Source: Flavobacteriaceae bacterium (GTDB lineage Bacteria > Bacteroidota > Bacteroidia > Flavobacteriales > Flavobacteriaceae). Taken from it: DNA of 7,140 bases. Location: contig PAQB01000016.1 in assembly GCA_002709185.1 (NCBI GenBank), positions 26,597-33,736 on the forward strand, read 5' to 3'. The notes under the pieces were generated by a model. The model did no database searches. It was not told where the DNA came from and saw only the letters and a program-made list of their open reading frames with translations. Positions 1 through 5,943 of the stretch are shown here, piece after piece (the stretch's first letter is position 1; each line of letters opens with the position of its first letter). A program made the position numbers and the translations under genes.

Positions 1-1247
1 CCCTTCAAAGCTTCCTCAATGCGCAGCAATTGGTTGTATTTGGCCATACGGTCACTTCTAGAAGCTGAACCTGTTTTGATTTGTCCAGTGCTTAAAGCGA
101 CGGCTAAATCTGCAATGGTATTGTCTTCTGTTTCTCCAGAGCGATGTGACATCACCGAAGTATAACCCGCTTCATGGGCCATATTAACAGCCGCAATTGT
201 TTCTGTCAAAGTCCCTATTTGATTGACTTTAACTAAAATTGAATTGGCAATGTTGTTTTTGATGCCTTTTGAGAGCCGCTCTACATTGGTCACAAATAAA
301 TCATCCCCTACAAGTTGAACTTTATCTCCAATCTTTTCTGTCAAATATTTCCAGCCATCCCAGTCGTTTTCATCCATACCATCTTCAATAGAAATAATAG
401 GATACTTTTCAGCCAGTTCGGCTAAATAATCTGCTTGCTCTTGACTGGTTCGTACTTTTCCTGACGGCCCTTCAAATTTGGAATAATCGTATTTGCCATT
501 CACATAAAATTCTGCAGAAGCACAATCTAAAGCAATCATTACCTCATCACCTAAAGAATATCCAGCATTTTTTACGGCTATTGCAATGGTATCAAGTGCA
601 TCTTCTGTTCCATCAAGTGTGGGTGCAAAACCACCCTCATCTCCAACAGCAGTACTTAAGTTTCTGCCGTGTAAAACTTTTTTGAGATTGTGAAAAATTT
701 CAGTGCCCATTTGCATGGCATGGGTAAAGTTTTTCGCTTTCACAGGCATGACCATAAATTCCTGAAAGGCAATGGGTGCATCACTGTGCGATCCGCCATT
801 GATAATATTCATCATGGGTACAGGAAGTGTTTTGGCGTTTTCTCCTCCGATATATTGGTAAAGTGAGGTTTTAGAAGCAGCAGCAGCAGCTTTGGCTACT
901 GCTAGAGACACGCCTAAAATAGCATTAGCACCAAGTTTTGATTTGTTGGGGGTACCGTCTAGATCAATCATGGTTTTATCAATGAGCTCTTGTTCATAAA
1001 CAGAAAGGCCTTGCAGAGCATCGGCAAGAAAAGTATTGACATTCTTAACCGCTTGAGAAACCCCCTTACCCATGTAAGTAGCACCGCCGTCTCGAAGCTC
1101 AACGGCTTCATGTTCTCCAGTAGAAGCGCCTGAGGGGACTGCAGCGCGTCCAAAAAAACCATTGTCGGTAGTAACATCTACTTCCACAGTGGGGTTTCCT
1201 CTTGAATCTAAAATTTGTCTGGCGTGAATTTTTGCAATGGTACTCAT
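1..1247 (-). CDS. eno: Enolase (phosphopyruvate hydratase), 3' end cut by window edge
   Basis: Enolase interconverts 2-phosphoglycerate and phosphoenolpyruvate in cytosolic glycolysis and gluconeogenesis. Translating from ATG at 1247 gives 415 uninterrupted residues before the window ends after RIEEALK. The E. coli enzyme has about 14-16 more residues beyond this point, so only the extreme C-terminus is missing. The family landmarks are all visible: the mobile loop SGAST with Ser42; His154 and Glu163 in the [15 protein letters not shown] block; the catalytic acid Glu204 in VGDEGGFAP; the Mg ligands Asp241, Glu288 (SIEDG) and Asp315 (VGDDLFVTN); the catalytic base Lys340; His368 in SHRSGETED; and Lys391. 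All key residues are intact, so it should be active. It follows carA on the same strand after 140 bp. No Shine-Dalgarno sequence precedes the start; the upstream bases are AT-rich. Identification is essentially certain. Confidence 0.98.
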   Translation of the reverse strand, partial: MSTIAKIHARQILDSRGNPTVEVDVTTDNGFFGRAAVPSGASTGEHEAVELRDGGATYMGKGVSQAVKNVNTFLADALQGLSVYEQELIDKTMIDLDGTPNKSKLGANAILGVSLAVAKAAAAASKTSLYQYIGGENAKTLPVPMMNIINGGSHSDAPIAFQEFMVMPVKAKNFTHAMQMGTEIFHNLKKVLHGRNLSTAVGDEGGFAPTLDGTEDALDTIAIAVKNAGYSLGDEVMIALDCASAEFYVNGKYDYSKFEGPSGKVRTSQEQADYLAELAEKYPIISIEDGMDENDWDGWKYLTEKIGDKVQLVGDDLFVTNVERLSKGIKNNIANSILVKVNQIGTLTETIAAVNMAHEAGYTSVMSHRSGETEDNTIADLAVALSTGQIKTGSASRSDRMAKYNQLLRIEEALK

Positions 1248-1283
1248 GAAATATATTTTGATTGATTAACGGCCGTAAAAATA

Positions 1284-1291
1284 CAAAAATG
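1284..1291 (-). promoter_or_regulatory. Possible -7 promoter element for eno (weak)
   Basis: Read on the minus strand this is CATTTTTG, one mismatch from the TAnnTTTG -7 consensus of the Bacteroidota primary sigma factor. It lies 36 bp upstream of the eno ATG, which would leave a leader of about 30 nt. No convincing TTG is found at the expected -33 distance, so the call rests on one short AT-rich motif. An independent promoter is plausible because this is the longest gap in the window, but co-transcription with carA is also possible. Confidence 0.25.
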
Positions 1292-1304
1292 AAACCTTAT
1301 AACA

Positions 1305-1335
1305 CGTTATTAAATTGTGAAATGCTCGTTATTAA
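1305..1335 (-). repeat. Paired 9-bp direct repeat upstream of eno
   Basis: The 9-mer TTAATAACG (minus strand) occurs at 1327-1335 and again at 1305-1313, with starts 22 bp apart, about two helical turns. Each copy overlaps a short palindrome: GTTAATAAC in the upstream copy and ATAACGTGTTAT (1299-1310) in the downstream copy. The pair sits just upstream of the candidate eno -7 element, where a transcription factor could bind. Binding is inference; AT-rich DNA can produce such repeats by chance. Confidence 0.4.
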
Positions 1336-1387
1336 CTACAAAGTTTTAGTTTTAGATTCAAGAAGAAAATGGGATTAAAATCCGGTT

Positions 1388-2485
1388 TTATTTCAAAAGG
1401 GCGATAAACTCATCAAAGAGATAGGACGAGTCATGAGGTCCAGGACTCGCCTCAGGATGGTACTGAACCGAAAAACATTTTTTATTTTTCATGGCCAAGC
1501 CTGCAACGGTATTATCATTGAGGTGTAAATGGGTAATTTCTAAATCGGGATGGGACTCTGCCTCCTCTTTTTGAACCGCAAATCCATGATTTTGTGAGGT
1601 GATTTCCCCTTTGCCAGTTTTTAAATTCTTAATCGGGTGGTTGATGCCACGATGGCCATTGTGCATTTTGTAGGTTGAAACTCCATTTGCCAAAGCAATG
1701 ACTTGGTGCCCTAAACATATTCCAAAAAGCGGTAAATTTTTTTCAATAACGGTTTTGGCAAGTGCTTGTGCTGCTACGAGCGGTTCTGGATCTCCAGGTC
1801 CGTTGGAAAGAAAATAGCCATCGGGATTCCAGGCGCTTAAATCTTCAAAAGTAGCATCAAAAGGGAATACTTTTATATAGGCGTCACGTTTTGCAAAATT
1901 TCTCAAGATATTTTTCTTAATTCCAATGTCCAAAGCTGCAATTTTATAGCTTGCATTTTCATCCCCAAAATAGTAAGGCTCCTTGGTTGAAACTTTAGAA
2001 GCCAATTCTAATCCTTCCATGTTGGGCACTTCCGAAAGCTGTTGTTTTAATCCCTCTATATTATCGATCTCAGTAGATATCACGGCATTCATAGCGCCAT
2101 TTTCGCGAATGTAACTGACCAGAGCTCTTGTATCTACATCAGAAATAGCGAAAAGATCATTGGCCTCAAAAAAATCTAAGAGACTGCCATTTGAATCGAT
2201 ACGCGAGTAGTCATAACTAAAGTTTTTACAAATTAAGCCTGCAATCTTAATGCTATCTGATTCTACTTCAGAAGCATTAACGCCATAGTTACCAATATGA
2301 ACATTTGCAGTGACCATTAATTGACCAAAATAAGAGGGATCCGTGAAAATTTCTTGATAGCCCGTCATTCCCGTGTTGAAGCAAACTTCTCCAAAAGCAG
2401 TGCCTTCTTTTCCAATTGCTTTACCATAAAACATGGTACCATCAGCGAGCAGAAGAATGGCTTTTTTTCTTGATTTATATTTCAT
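1388..2485 (-). CDS. carA: Carbamoyl-phosphate synthase small (glutaminase) subunit
   Basis: CarA hydrolyses glutamine and channels ammonia to the CarB subunit, which makes carbamoyl phosphate for arginine and pyrimidine synthesis. With the start at ATG 2485 the protein is 365 residues, close to the 382 of E. coli. The N-terminal half is the CarA-specific domain, with ADGT and FNTGMTGYQEIFTDPSY near residues 14-53. The C-terminal half is a class I glutamine amidotransferase with SNGPGDP near 227-233, the nucleophile Cys257 in FGICLGHQ, and His343 and Glu345 in QYHPEASPG, so the catalytic triad is complete. The frame is open upstream to a GTG at 2521, but that start would abut the U-tract of the rplQ terminator and add residues unlike the family N-terminus; MKYKSRKKAILLLADGT looks native. 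carB is not in this window. Confidence 0.97.
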   Translation of the reverse strand: MKYKSRKKAILLLADGTMFYGKAIGKEGTAFGEVCFNTGMTGYQEIFTDPSYFGQLMVTANVHIGNYGVNASEVESDSIKIAGLICKNFSYDYSRIDSNGSLLDFFEANDLFAISDVDTRALVSYIRENGAMNAVISTEIDNIEGLKQQLSEVPNMEGLELASKVSTKEPYYFGDENASYKIAALDIGIKKNILRNFAKRDAYIKVFPFDATFEDLSAWNPDGYFLSNGPGDPEPLVAAQALAKTVIEKNLPLFGICLGHQVIALANGVSTYKMHNGHRGINHPIKNLKTGKGEITSQNHGFAVQKEEAESHPDLEITHLHLNDNTVAGLAMKNKKCFSVQYHPEASPGPHDSSYLFDEFIALLK

Positions 2486-2510
2486 AATTATTGGAAGGTT
2501 ATGAGTTAAA

Positions 2511-2518
2511 CAAAATTG
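2511..2518 (-). promoter_or_regulatory. Possible -7 promoter element for carA (weak)
   Basis: The minus strand reads CAATTTTG, one mismatch from TAnnTTTG. It lies between the rplQ terminator and the carA ATG at 2485, giving a predicted leader of roughly 20 nt. Any -33 element would have to lie inside the terminator hairpin, and no TTG is found there at proper spacing. Some promoter near here is expected if the terminator is efficient, since only 36 bp separate the U-tract from the start codon. Confidence 0.25.
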
Positions 2519-2521
2519 CAC

Positions 2522-2554
2522 AAAAAAAAGGATAAACTAAAAAAGTTTATCCTT
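2522..2554 (-). terminator. Intrinsic terminator of the ribosomal protein operon, after rplQ
   Basis: On the minus strand AAGGATAAACT (2554-2544) pairs perfectly with AGTTTATCCTT (2538-2528) around a five-base T loop. The stem is followed by an unbroken run of eight T (2529-2522, the first two also counted in the stem). This is a textbook rho-independent terminator, 24 bp beyond the rplQ stop. The stem is AT-rich, so it is less stable than GC-rich examples, but the 11-bp perfect pairing plus U-tract is hard to explain otherwise. The run of A before the stem on the minus strand is too short to make it clearly bidirectional. Confidence 0.9.
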
Positions 2555-2578
2555 ATTATTTCAAATGATTATTAACAT

Positions 2579-3046
2579 TTATTCCTCTTCTTCTGAAACT
2601 GCTGGAGTAACAGCAGCCGCTTTAGGTTTGCCACCGCGTCGGCTTCTTCTTGTTGTTTTCTTTTTAGGCTTATCGGCATTGTAAATTTCGTTGTAATCAA
2701 CTAATTCGATCATGGCCATATCGGCGTTATCGCCAAGGCGATTTCCCAATTTAATGATTCTTGTATAACCACCGGGGCGGTCGCCCACTTTTACAGCTAC
2801 ATCTCTAAAAAGCATTGCAACGGCCTCTTTTTGACGCAATCGACTGAAAACAATACGACGGTTGTGTGTACTATCTTGTTTGGATTTTGTTACAAGCGGC
2901 TCAATAAATTGCTTTAAGGCTTTGGCTTTCGCAACGGTGGTGTTGATGCGCTTATGCTCAATTAGAGAGCAAGCCATGTTTGCCAACATCGATTTGCGAT
3001 GCGCGGTTTTTCTTCCTAAATGGTTGGTTTTCTTTCCGTGTCTCAT
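2579..3046 (-). CDS. rplQ: 50S ribosomal protein L17 with extended charged tail
   Basis: L17 (bL17) is a large-subunit protein that lies near the exit of the peptide tunnel. The start [21 protein letters not shown] is the family signature, and the conserved core runs to about residue 120 ([16 protein letters not shown]). The protein is 155 residues against 127 in E. coli. The extra 35 or so residues form a Lys/Arg-rich stretch ([17 protein letters not shown]), then an Ala/Pro linker, then an acidic SEEEE end. Such tails are common in Bacteroidota L17. It is the last gene of the ribosomal message: a strong terminator follows within 60 bp, and rpoA lies 61 nt upstream. Confidence 0.98.
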   Translation of the reverse strand: MRHGKKTNHLGRKTAHRKSMLANMACSLIEHKRINTTVAKAKALKQFIEPLVTKSKQDSTHNRRIVFSRLRQKEAVAMLFRDVAVKVGDRPGGYTRIIKLGNRLGDNADMAMIELVDYNEIYNADKPKKKTTRRSRRGGKPKAAAVTPAVSEEEE

Positions 3047-3107
3047 TGTATTTGTTATTAACCATCATCTTGCTTCGACCCAAAAAAGGGGCGCAAAATA
3101 TGACGTG

Positions 3108-4100
3108 TTACTCTTTGTCTAATTTGTATTTGCTGAGGTCCATTCCAAAGCTAAGACCTTTAATGTTTACTAATTCTTCTAGCTCAGTGAGCGATTTTTT
3201 CCCAAAGTTTCTAAACTTCATCAAATCATTTTTATTAAAGGACACTAGATCACCTAGGGTATCTACCTCCGCTGCTTTCAAACAATTCAAAGCGCGAACG
3301 GAAAGGTCCATGTCTATGAGTTTTGTTTTCAATAACTGTCGCATGTGCAAAGATTCCTCATCATAGGTTTCTGTTTGCGCAATTTCATCTGCTTCTAGAG
3401 TGATACGCTCATCAGAAAATAACATAAAGTGGTGAATGAGGATTTTAGCCGCCTGAGTCAGGGCGTCTTGTGGATTTACAGAGCCATCTGTAATGATTTC
3501 AAAAATAAGCTTTTCATAATCAGTTTTTTGTTCAACACGGAAATTCTCAACACTGTATTTTACGTTTTTTATGGGCGTATAAATAGAGTCTGTGAAAATG
3601 GTTCCAAGGGCTGCAGAGGCTTTTTTGTTTTCCTCAGCTGGTACATAACCTCTTCCTTTTTCAATGGTAATTTCCATTGAAACGTCCACTTTTGGGTCTA
3701 GGTTACATATGACAAGGTCCGTATTTAGAATTTGGAATCCTGAGATGAACTTTTGAAAGTCCCCAGCAGTGATTTTGTCTTGTCCAGAGATAGAAATAGA
3801 AACAGATTCGTTGTCAATTTCTTCAATTTGACGCTTGAATCGAATTTGTTTTAAATTTAAAATAATTTCTGTAACGTCTTCGACGACTCCTGTAATGGTA
3901 GAAAATTCGTGTTCTACACCTTCAATTCGAACAGAAGTAATTGCAAATCCTTCTAAAGAGGACAATAACACTCTTCTTAGTGCATTACCAACGGTTAAAC
4001 CGTAACCTGGTTCTAGGGGTCTGAATTCGAATTTACCGTCATAATCGGTAGAATCTATCATGATGACTTTATCGGGCTTCTGAAAATTTAAAATTGCCAT
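3108..4100 (-). CDS. rpoA: DNA-directed RNA polymerase subunit alpha
   Basis: The alpha subunit dimerises to start assembly of the core polymerase, and its C-terminal domain contacts UP elements and activators. At 330 residues it matches the family (329 in E. coli). The N-terminal assembly domain covers about 1-230, with [20 protein letters not shown] and [14 protein letters not shown] visible. A short linker (AQTETYDEE) follows, and the C-terminal domain spans about 252-330. DNA-binding positions are kept: Arg269 and Asn272 in [12 protein letters not shown] (E. coli R265 and N268), and Gly300, Lys302 and Ser303 in [10 protein letters not shown]-element recognition should therefore be possible. 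It is 21 nt downstream of rpsD in the usual alpha-operon order. Confidence 0.99.
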   Translation of the reverse strand: MAILNFQKPDKVIMIDSTDYDGKFEFRPLEPGYGLTVGNALRRVLLSSLEGFAITSVRIEGVEHEFSTITGVVEDVTEIILNLKQIRFKRQIEEIDNESVSISISGQDKITAGDFQKFISGFQILNTDLVICNLDPKVDVSMEITIEKGRGYVPAEENKKASAALGTIFTDSIYTPIKNVKYSVENFRVEQKTDYEKLIFEIITDGSVNPQDALTQAAKILIHHFMLFSDERITLEADEIAQTETYDEESLHMRQLLKTKLIDMDLSVRALNCLKAAEVDTLGDLVSFNKNDLMKFRNFGKKSLTELEELVNIKGLSFGMDLSKYKLDKE

Positions 4101-4121
4101 ATTACTTTTTGTTTCAGTTAG

Positions 4122-4727
4122 TTATTTAGAGTATAATTCAACAATGAATTGCTCATTTATTTTTTCTGGAATCTGAATTCTTGCAGGGACTGATACAAAG
4201 GTTCCAGACTTTGTGTCGTTATTAAAAGTTATCCACTCATAAATAGCAGATGAATTTGCTAAAGAGGCATTGATGGCTTCTAAAGATTTTGATTTTTCAC
4301 GTACTGCTACAACGTCACCTGCTTTAACAGAATAAGACGGAATGTTGGTTAATTTGCCATTGACAGTAATGTGACGGTGTGAAACCAATTGTCTGGCGCC
4401 ACTTCGCGATGGAGAAAGTCCCATTCTGTAAACTACGTTGTCTAAACGTGATTCACAAAGTTGGAGTAAAACCTCACCGGTGATACCATCAGCAGCAGTT
4501 GCTTTCTTGAATAAGTTTCTAAATTGACGCTCAAGAATACCATAGGTATACTTGGCTTTTTGCTTTTCCATGAGTTGGATTGCATATTCAGATTTTTTAC
4601 CACGGCGACGGTTGTTGCCATGTTGCCCTGGAGGATAGTTTCTTTTTTCAAAAGACTTATCTTCTCCAAATATAGGCTCGCCAAATTTTCTAGCGATTTT
4701 TGTTTTAGGACCAGTATATCTTGCCAT
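4122..4727 (-). CDS. rpsD: 30S ribosomal protein S4
   Basis: S4 (uS4) binds 16S rRNA early in small-subunit assembly and is a classic translational autorepressor in E. coli, B. subtilis and relatives. The protein is 201 residues (206 in E. coli). It starts [17 protein letters not shown], has the PPGQHG motif near 32-37, then [11 protein letters not shown], and an S4 RNA-binding domain at about 92-155 ([37 protein letters not shown]). It ends in the conserved VELYSK. The N-terminal zinc-binding cysteines found in some S4 proteins are absent. The preceding 96-nt gap is unusually long for this operon and holds a structured leader described separately. An A-rich tract, not a Shine-Dalgarno, precedes the ATG. 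Confidence 0.99.
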   Translation of the reverse strand: MARYTGPKTKIARKFGEPIFGEDKSFEKRNYPPGQHGNNRRRGKKSEYAIQLMEKQKAKYTYGILERQFRNLFKKATAADGITGEVLLQLCESRLDNVVYRMGLSPSRSGARQLVSHRHITVNGKLTNIPSYSVKAGDVVAVREKSKSLEAINASLANSSAIYEWITFNNDTKSGTFVSVPARIQIPEKINEQFIVELYSK

Positions 4728-4742
4728 TTTTTATGTTTTTTT

Positions 4743-4800
4743 GAGAGTCATTGAGAATTAAGGTCTTAATCTTATCCTTCGCCAATGGTTTAGGTCTCTC
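4743..4800 (-). ncRNA. Candidate structured mRNA leader of rpsD (possible S4 autoregulatory element)
   Basis: Transcribed from the minus strand, this segment forms three nested helices by inspection. P1 pairs GAGAG (4800-4796) with CUCUC (4747-4743). P2 pairs CAUUG (4787-4783) with CAAUG (4753-4749). P3 is a hairpin at 4772-4754 with AGAUUAA and UUAAUUCU arms, one bulged U and a GACC loop. P3 stacks directly on the 3' strand of P2. Internal loops on the 5' side read ACCUAAAC and GCGAAGGAUA. The fold ends 15 nt before the rpsD ATG and is followed by A-rich sequence, not a U-tract, so translational control is more likely than termination. Since S4 autoregulates through leaders elsewhere, the same role is inferred. 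I recall a predicted S4 leader class in Bacteroidia but cannot confirm a match. Confidence 0.6.
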
Positions 4801-4823
4801 TATTATACTTTTAATTATTGTTG

Positions 4824-5207
4824 TTAAACTCTTCGTCTTTTGGGAGGTCTACACCCATTGTGTGGCGTTGGAGTTACATCAATAATCTCTGTAACTTCAA
4901 TGCCGCCATTGTGAATGCTTCGGATGGCAGATTCTCTTCCATTACCGGGGCCTTTCACATAAACTTTTACTTTTCTTAATCCGGCTTCTTTGGCCGTTTC
5001 AACCGCATCTTCAGCCGCCAGTTGAGCCGCGTAAGGAGTGTTCTTCTTAGAACCTCTGAAACCCATTTTTCCAGCAGAAGACCATGATATCACATCTCCT
5101 TTTTTATTGGTTAAAGAAATAATGATATTGTTGAAAGAAGCTGTAATATGAGCTTCTCCTATTGAGTCTACAATAACTTTTCTTTTTTTAGTACTTGACT
5201 TTGCCAT
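4824..5207 (-). CDS. rpsK: 30S ribosomal protein S11
   Basis: S11 (uS11) sits on the platform of the small subunit and helps shape the mRNA exit site. The 127-residue product is close to the usual 129. A short basic N-terminus ([11 protein letters not shown]) leads into the conserved fold with [41 protein letters not shown] and [13 protein letters not shown]. It ends with the near-invariant [18 protein letters not shown]. Asn117-Gly118 in HNGC is the site that becomes isoaspartate in the E. coli protein. It begins 11 nt after rpsM, in the standard S13-S11-S4 order. Confidence 0.99.
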   Translation of the reverse strand: MAKSSTKKRKVIVDSIGEAHITASFNNIIISLTNKKGDVISWSSAGKMGFRGSKKNTPYAAQLAAEDAVETAKEAGLRKVKVYVKGPGNGRESAIRSIHNGGIEVTEIIDVTPTPHNGCRPPKRRRV

Positions 5208-5218
5208 ATGACCAATTA

Positions 5219-5593
5219 TTATTTAGTTACTTTTTTCTTGTTAGCAACTGTTTTTCGTTTTCCTTTTCTTGTTCTGGAGTTATTTTTGGTACGTTGCCCA
5301 CGAAGTGGCAATCCAGAACGGTGACGGATACCTCTGTAACAGCCTATATCCATCAATCGCTTGATGTTTAGTTGTGTTTCTGAACGAAGCTCTCCTTCAA
5401 TGGTGTAACTGCCTACTGCAGTACGAATATTTCCAATTTCCGCATCGGTCCAATCGGACACTTTTGTACTTTCGTCCACCTTTGCCGCCGCTAAAATTTC
5501 TTTTGCACGACTGCGTCCAATTCCATAGATGTAAGTCAGTGAAATGACGCCTCTTTTTTGTTTTGGGATGTCTACCCCTGCAATTCTAGCCAT
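5219..5593 (-). CDS. rpsM: 30S ribosomal protein S13
   Basis: S13 (uS13) occupies the head of the small subunit and contributes to bridges with the large subunit and to contact with P-site tRNA. The 124-residue sequence begins [15 protein letters not shown] and contains [16 protein letters not shown] (helix-two-turns-helix region). Its C-terminal signature is [19 protein letters not shown], followed by a Lys/Arg-rich tail from about residue 102 that reaches toward tRNA in known structures. Length and motifs are ordinary. Only 2 nt separate it from rpmJ, so the two are probably translationally coupled. Confidence 0.99.
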   Translation of the reverse strand: MARIAGVDIPKQKRGVISLTYIYGIGRSRAKEILAAAKVDESTKVSDWTDAEIGNIRTAVGSYTIEGELRSETQLNIKRLMDIGCYRGIRHRSGLPLRGQRTKNNSRTRKGKRKTVANKKKVTK

Positions 5594-5595
5594 AA

Positions 5596-5712
5596 TTATC
5601 CTTGTCTTTGTTTGAATCTAGGATTCTTTTTGTTAATGACATAAAGTCTACCTTTTCTTCGTACGATTTTACAATCAGTACTTCTTTTTTTAATGGATGC
5701 TCTTACTTTCAT
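5596..5712 (-). CDS. rpmJ: 50S ribosomal protein L36, zinc-ligand-poor form
   Basis: L36 (bL36) is the smallest large-subunit protein and packs between 23S rRNA helices. This 38-residue gene is easily missed. Translation from ATG 5712 gives [20 protein letters not shown], continuing to [12 protein letters not shown] and a TAA at 5596. The length and ends match E. coli L36 exactly. In zinc-binding L36 the ligands are Cys11, Cys14, Cys27 and His33; here these positions are Ser11, Cys14, Asn27 and Phe33, so three of four are lost. This corresponds to the zinc-independent (C-minus) class, with one leftover cysteine. Its place between infA and rpsM is the standard one. Confidence 0.97.
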   Translation of the reverse strand: MKVRASIKKRSTDCKIVRRKGRLYVINKKNPRFKQRQG

Positions 5713-5724
5713 CTTAGTTACTTT

Positions 5725-5940
5725 TTAGTATCTATACGTTATTCTTGCCTTCGATAAATCGTAAGGACTCATTTCTAATTTCACTTTGTCACCTGGCAAA
5801 AGTTTGATATAATGCATACGCATTTTACCAGAAATATGGGCCGTTACAATGTGACCATTTTCTAACTCCACTCGAAACATCGCATTTGAGAGTGCTTCAA
5901 TTATAGTTCCATCTTGTTCTATTGCCGGTTGTTTTGCCAT
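5725..5940 (-). CDS. infA: Translation initiation factor IF-1
   Basis: IF-1 binds the A site of the 30S subunit during initiation and works with IF-2 and IF-3. The product is 71 residues, the usual size for this single OB-fold protein. Family motifs are clear: [40 protein letters not shown], and [20 protein letters not shown], ending in ITYRY. The gene begins 3 nt after the secY stop codon and ends 12 nt before rpmJ. That tight packing implies one transcript and probably coupled translation. No map (methionine aminopeptidase) gene lies between secY and infA. Confidence 0.99.
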   Translation of the reverse strand: MAKQPAIEQDGTIIEALSNAMFRVELENGHIVTAHISGKMRMHYIKLLPGDKVKLEMSPYDLSKARITYRY

Positions 5941-5943
5941 AGT

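Noticed and set aside
876..890. Run of five AGC triplets (plus strand), like a microsatellite
   Set aside because: It encodes the Ala-rich helix at enolase residues 120-124, conserved as AKAAAAA in the family.
968..1177. Minus-strand 69-codon open frame
   Set aside because: It lies wholly inside eno in another frame; the eno frame is unmistakably coding.
1372..1383. Small hairpin GGAT/ATCC just after the carA stop as a possible terminator
   Set aside because: The stem is only 4-5 bp of weak pairs and the following bases (CATTTTCTTC) are an interrupted T run; too weak to call.
3079..3090. CCC-A6-GGG inverted repeat in the rpoA-rplQ gap
   Set aside because: Three-base-pair stem with no following U-tract; termination before rplQ is also unlikely within the operon.
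2862..3366. Overlapping plus-strand open frames of 86 and 128 codons
   Set aside because: They are antisense to rplQ and rpoA, have no family resemblance, and are Cys/Phe/Ser-rich as expected from reverse reading of conserved genes.
3429..3680. Plus-strand 83-codon open frame
   Set aside because: Antisense shadow of rpoA with no recognisable features.
4442..4754. Open frames on both strands overlapping rpsD (80 and 76 codons)
   Set aside because: One is an alternate frame of rpsD and the other its antisense; the S4 protein is conserved end to end.
4802..4807. TATAAT on the minus strand just upstream of the rpsD leader, resembling a sigma70 -10 box
   Set aside because: Bacteroidota promoters use TAnnTTTG rather than TATAAT, the TTAACA -35 match would be at a poor 15-bp spacing, and a start there would remove part of the P1 helix.
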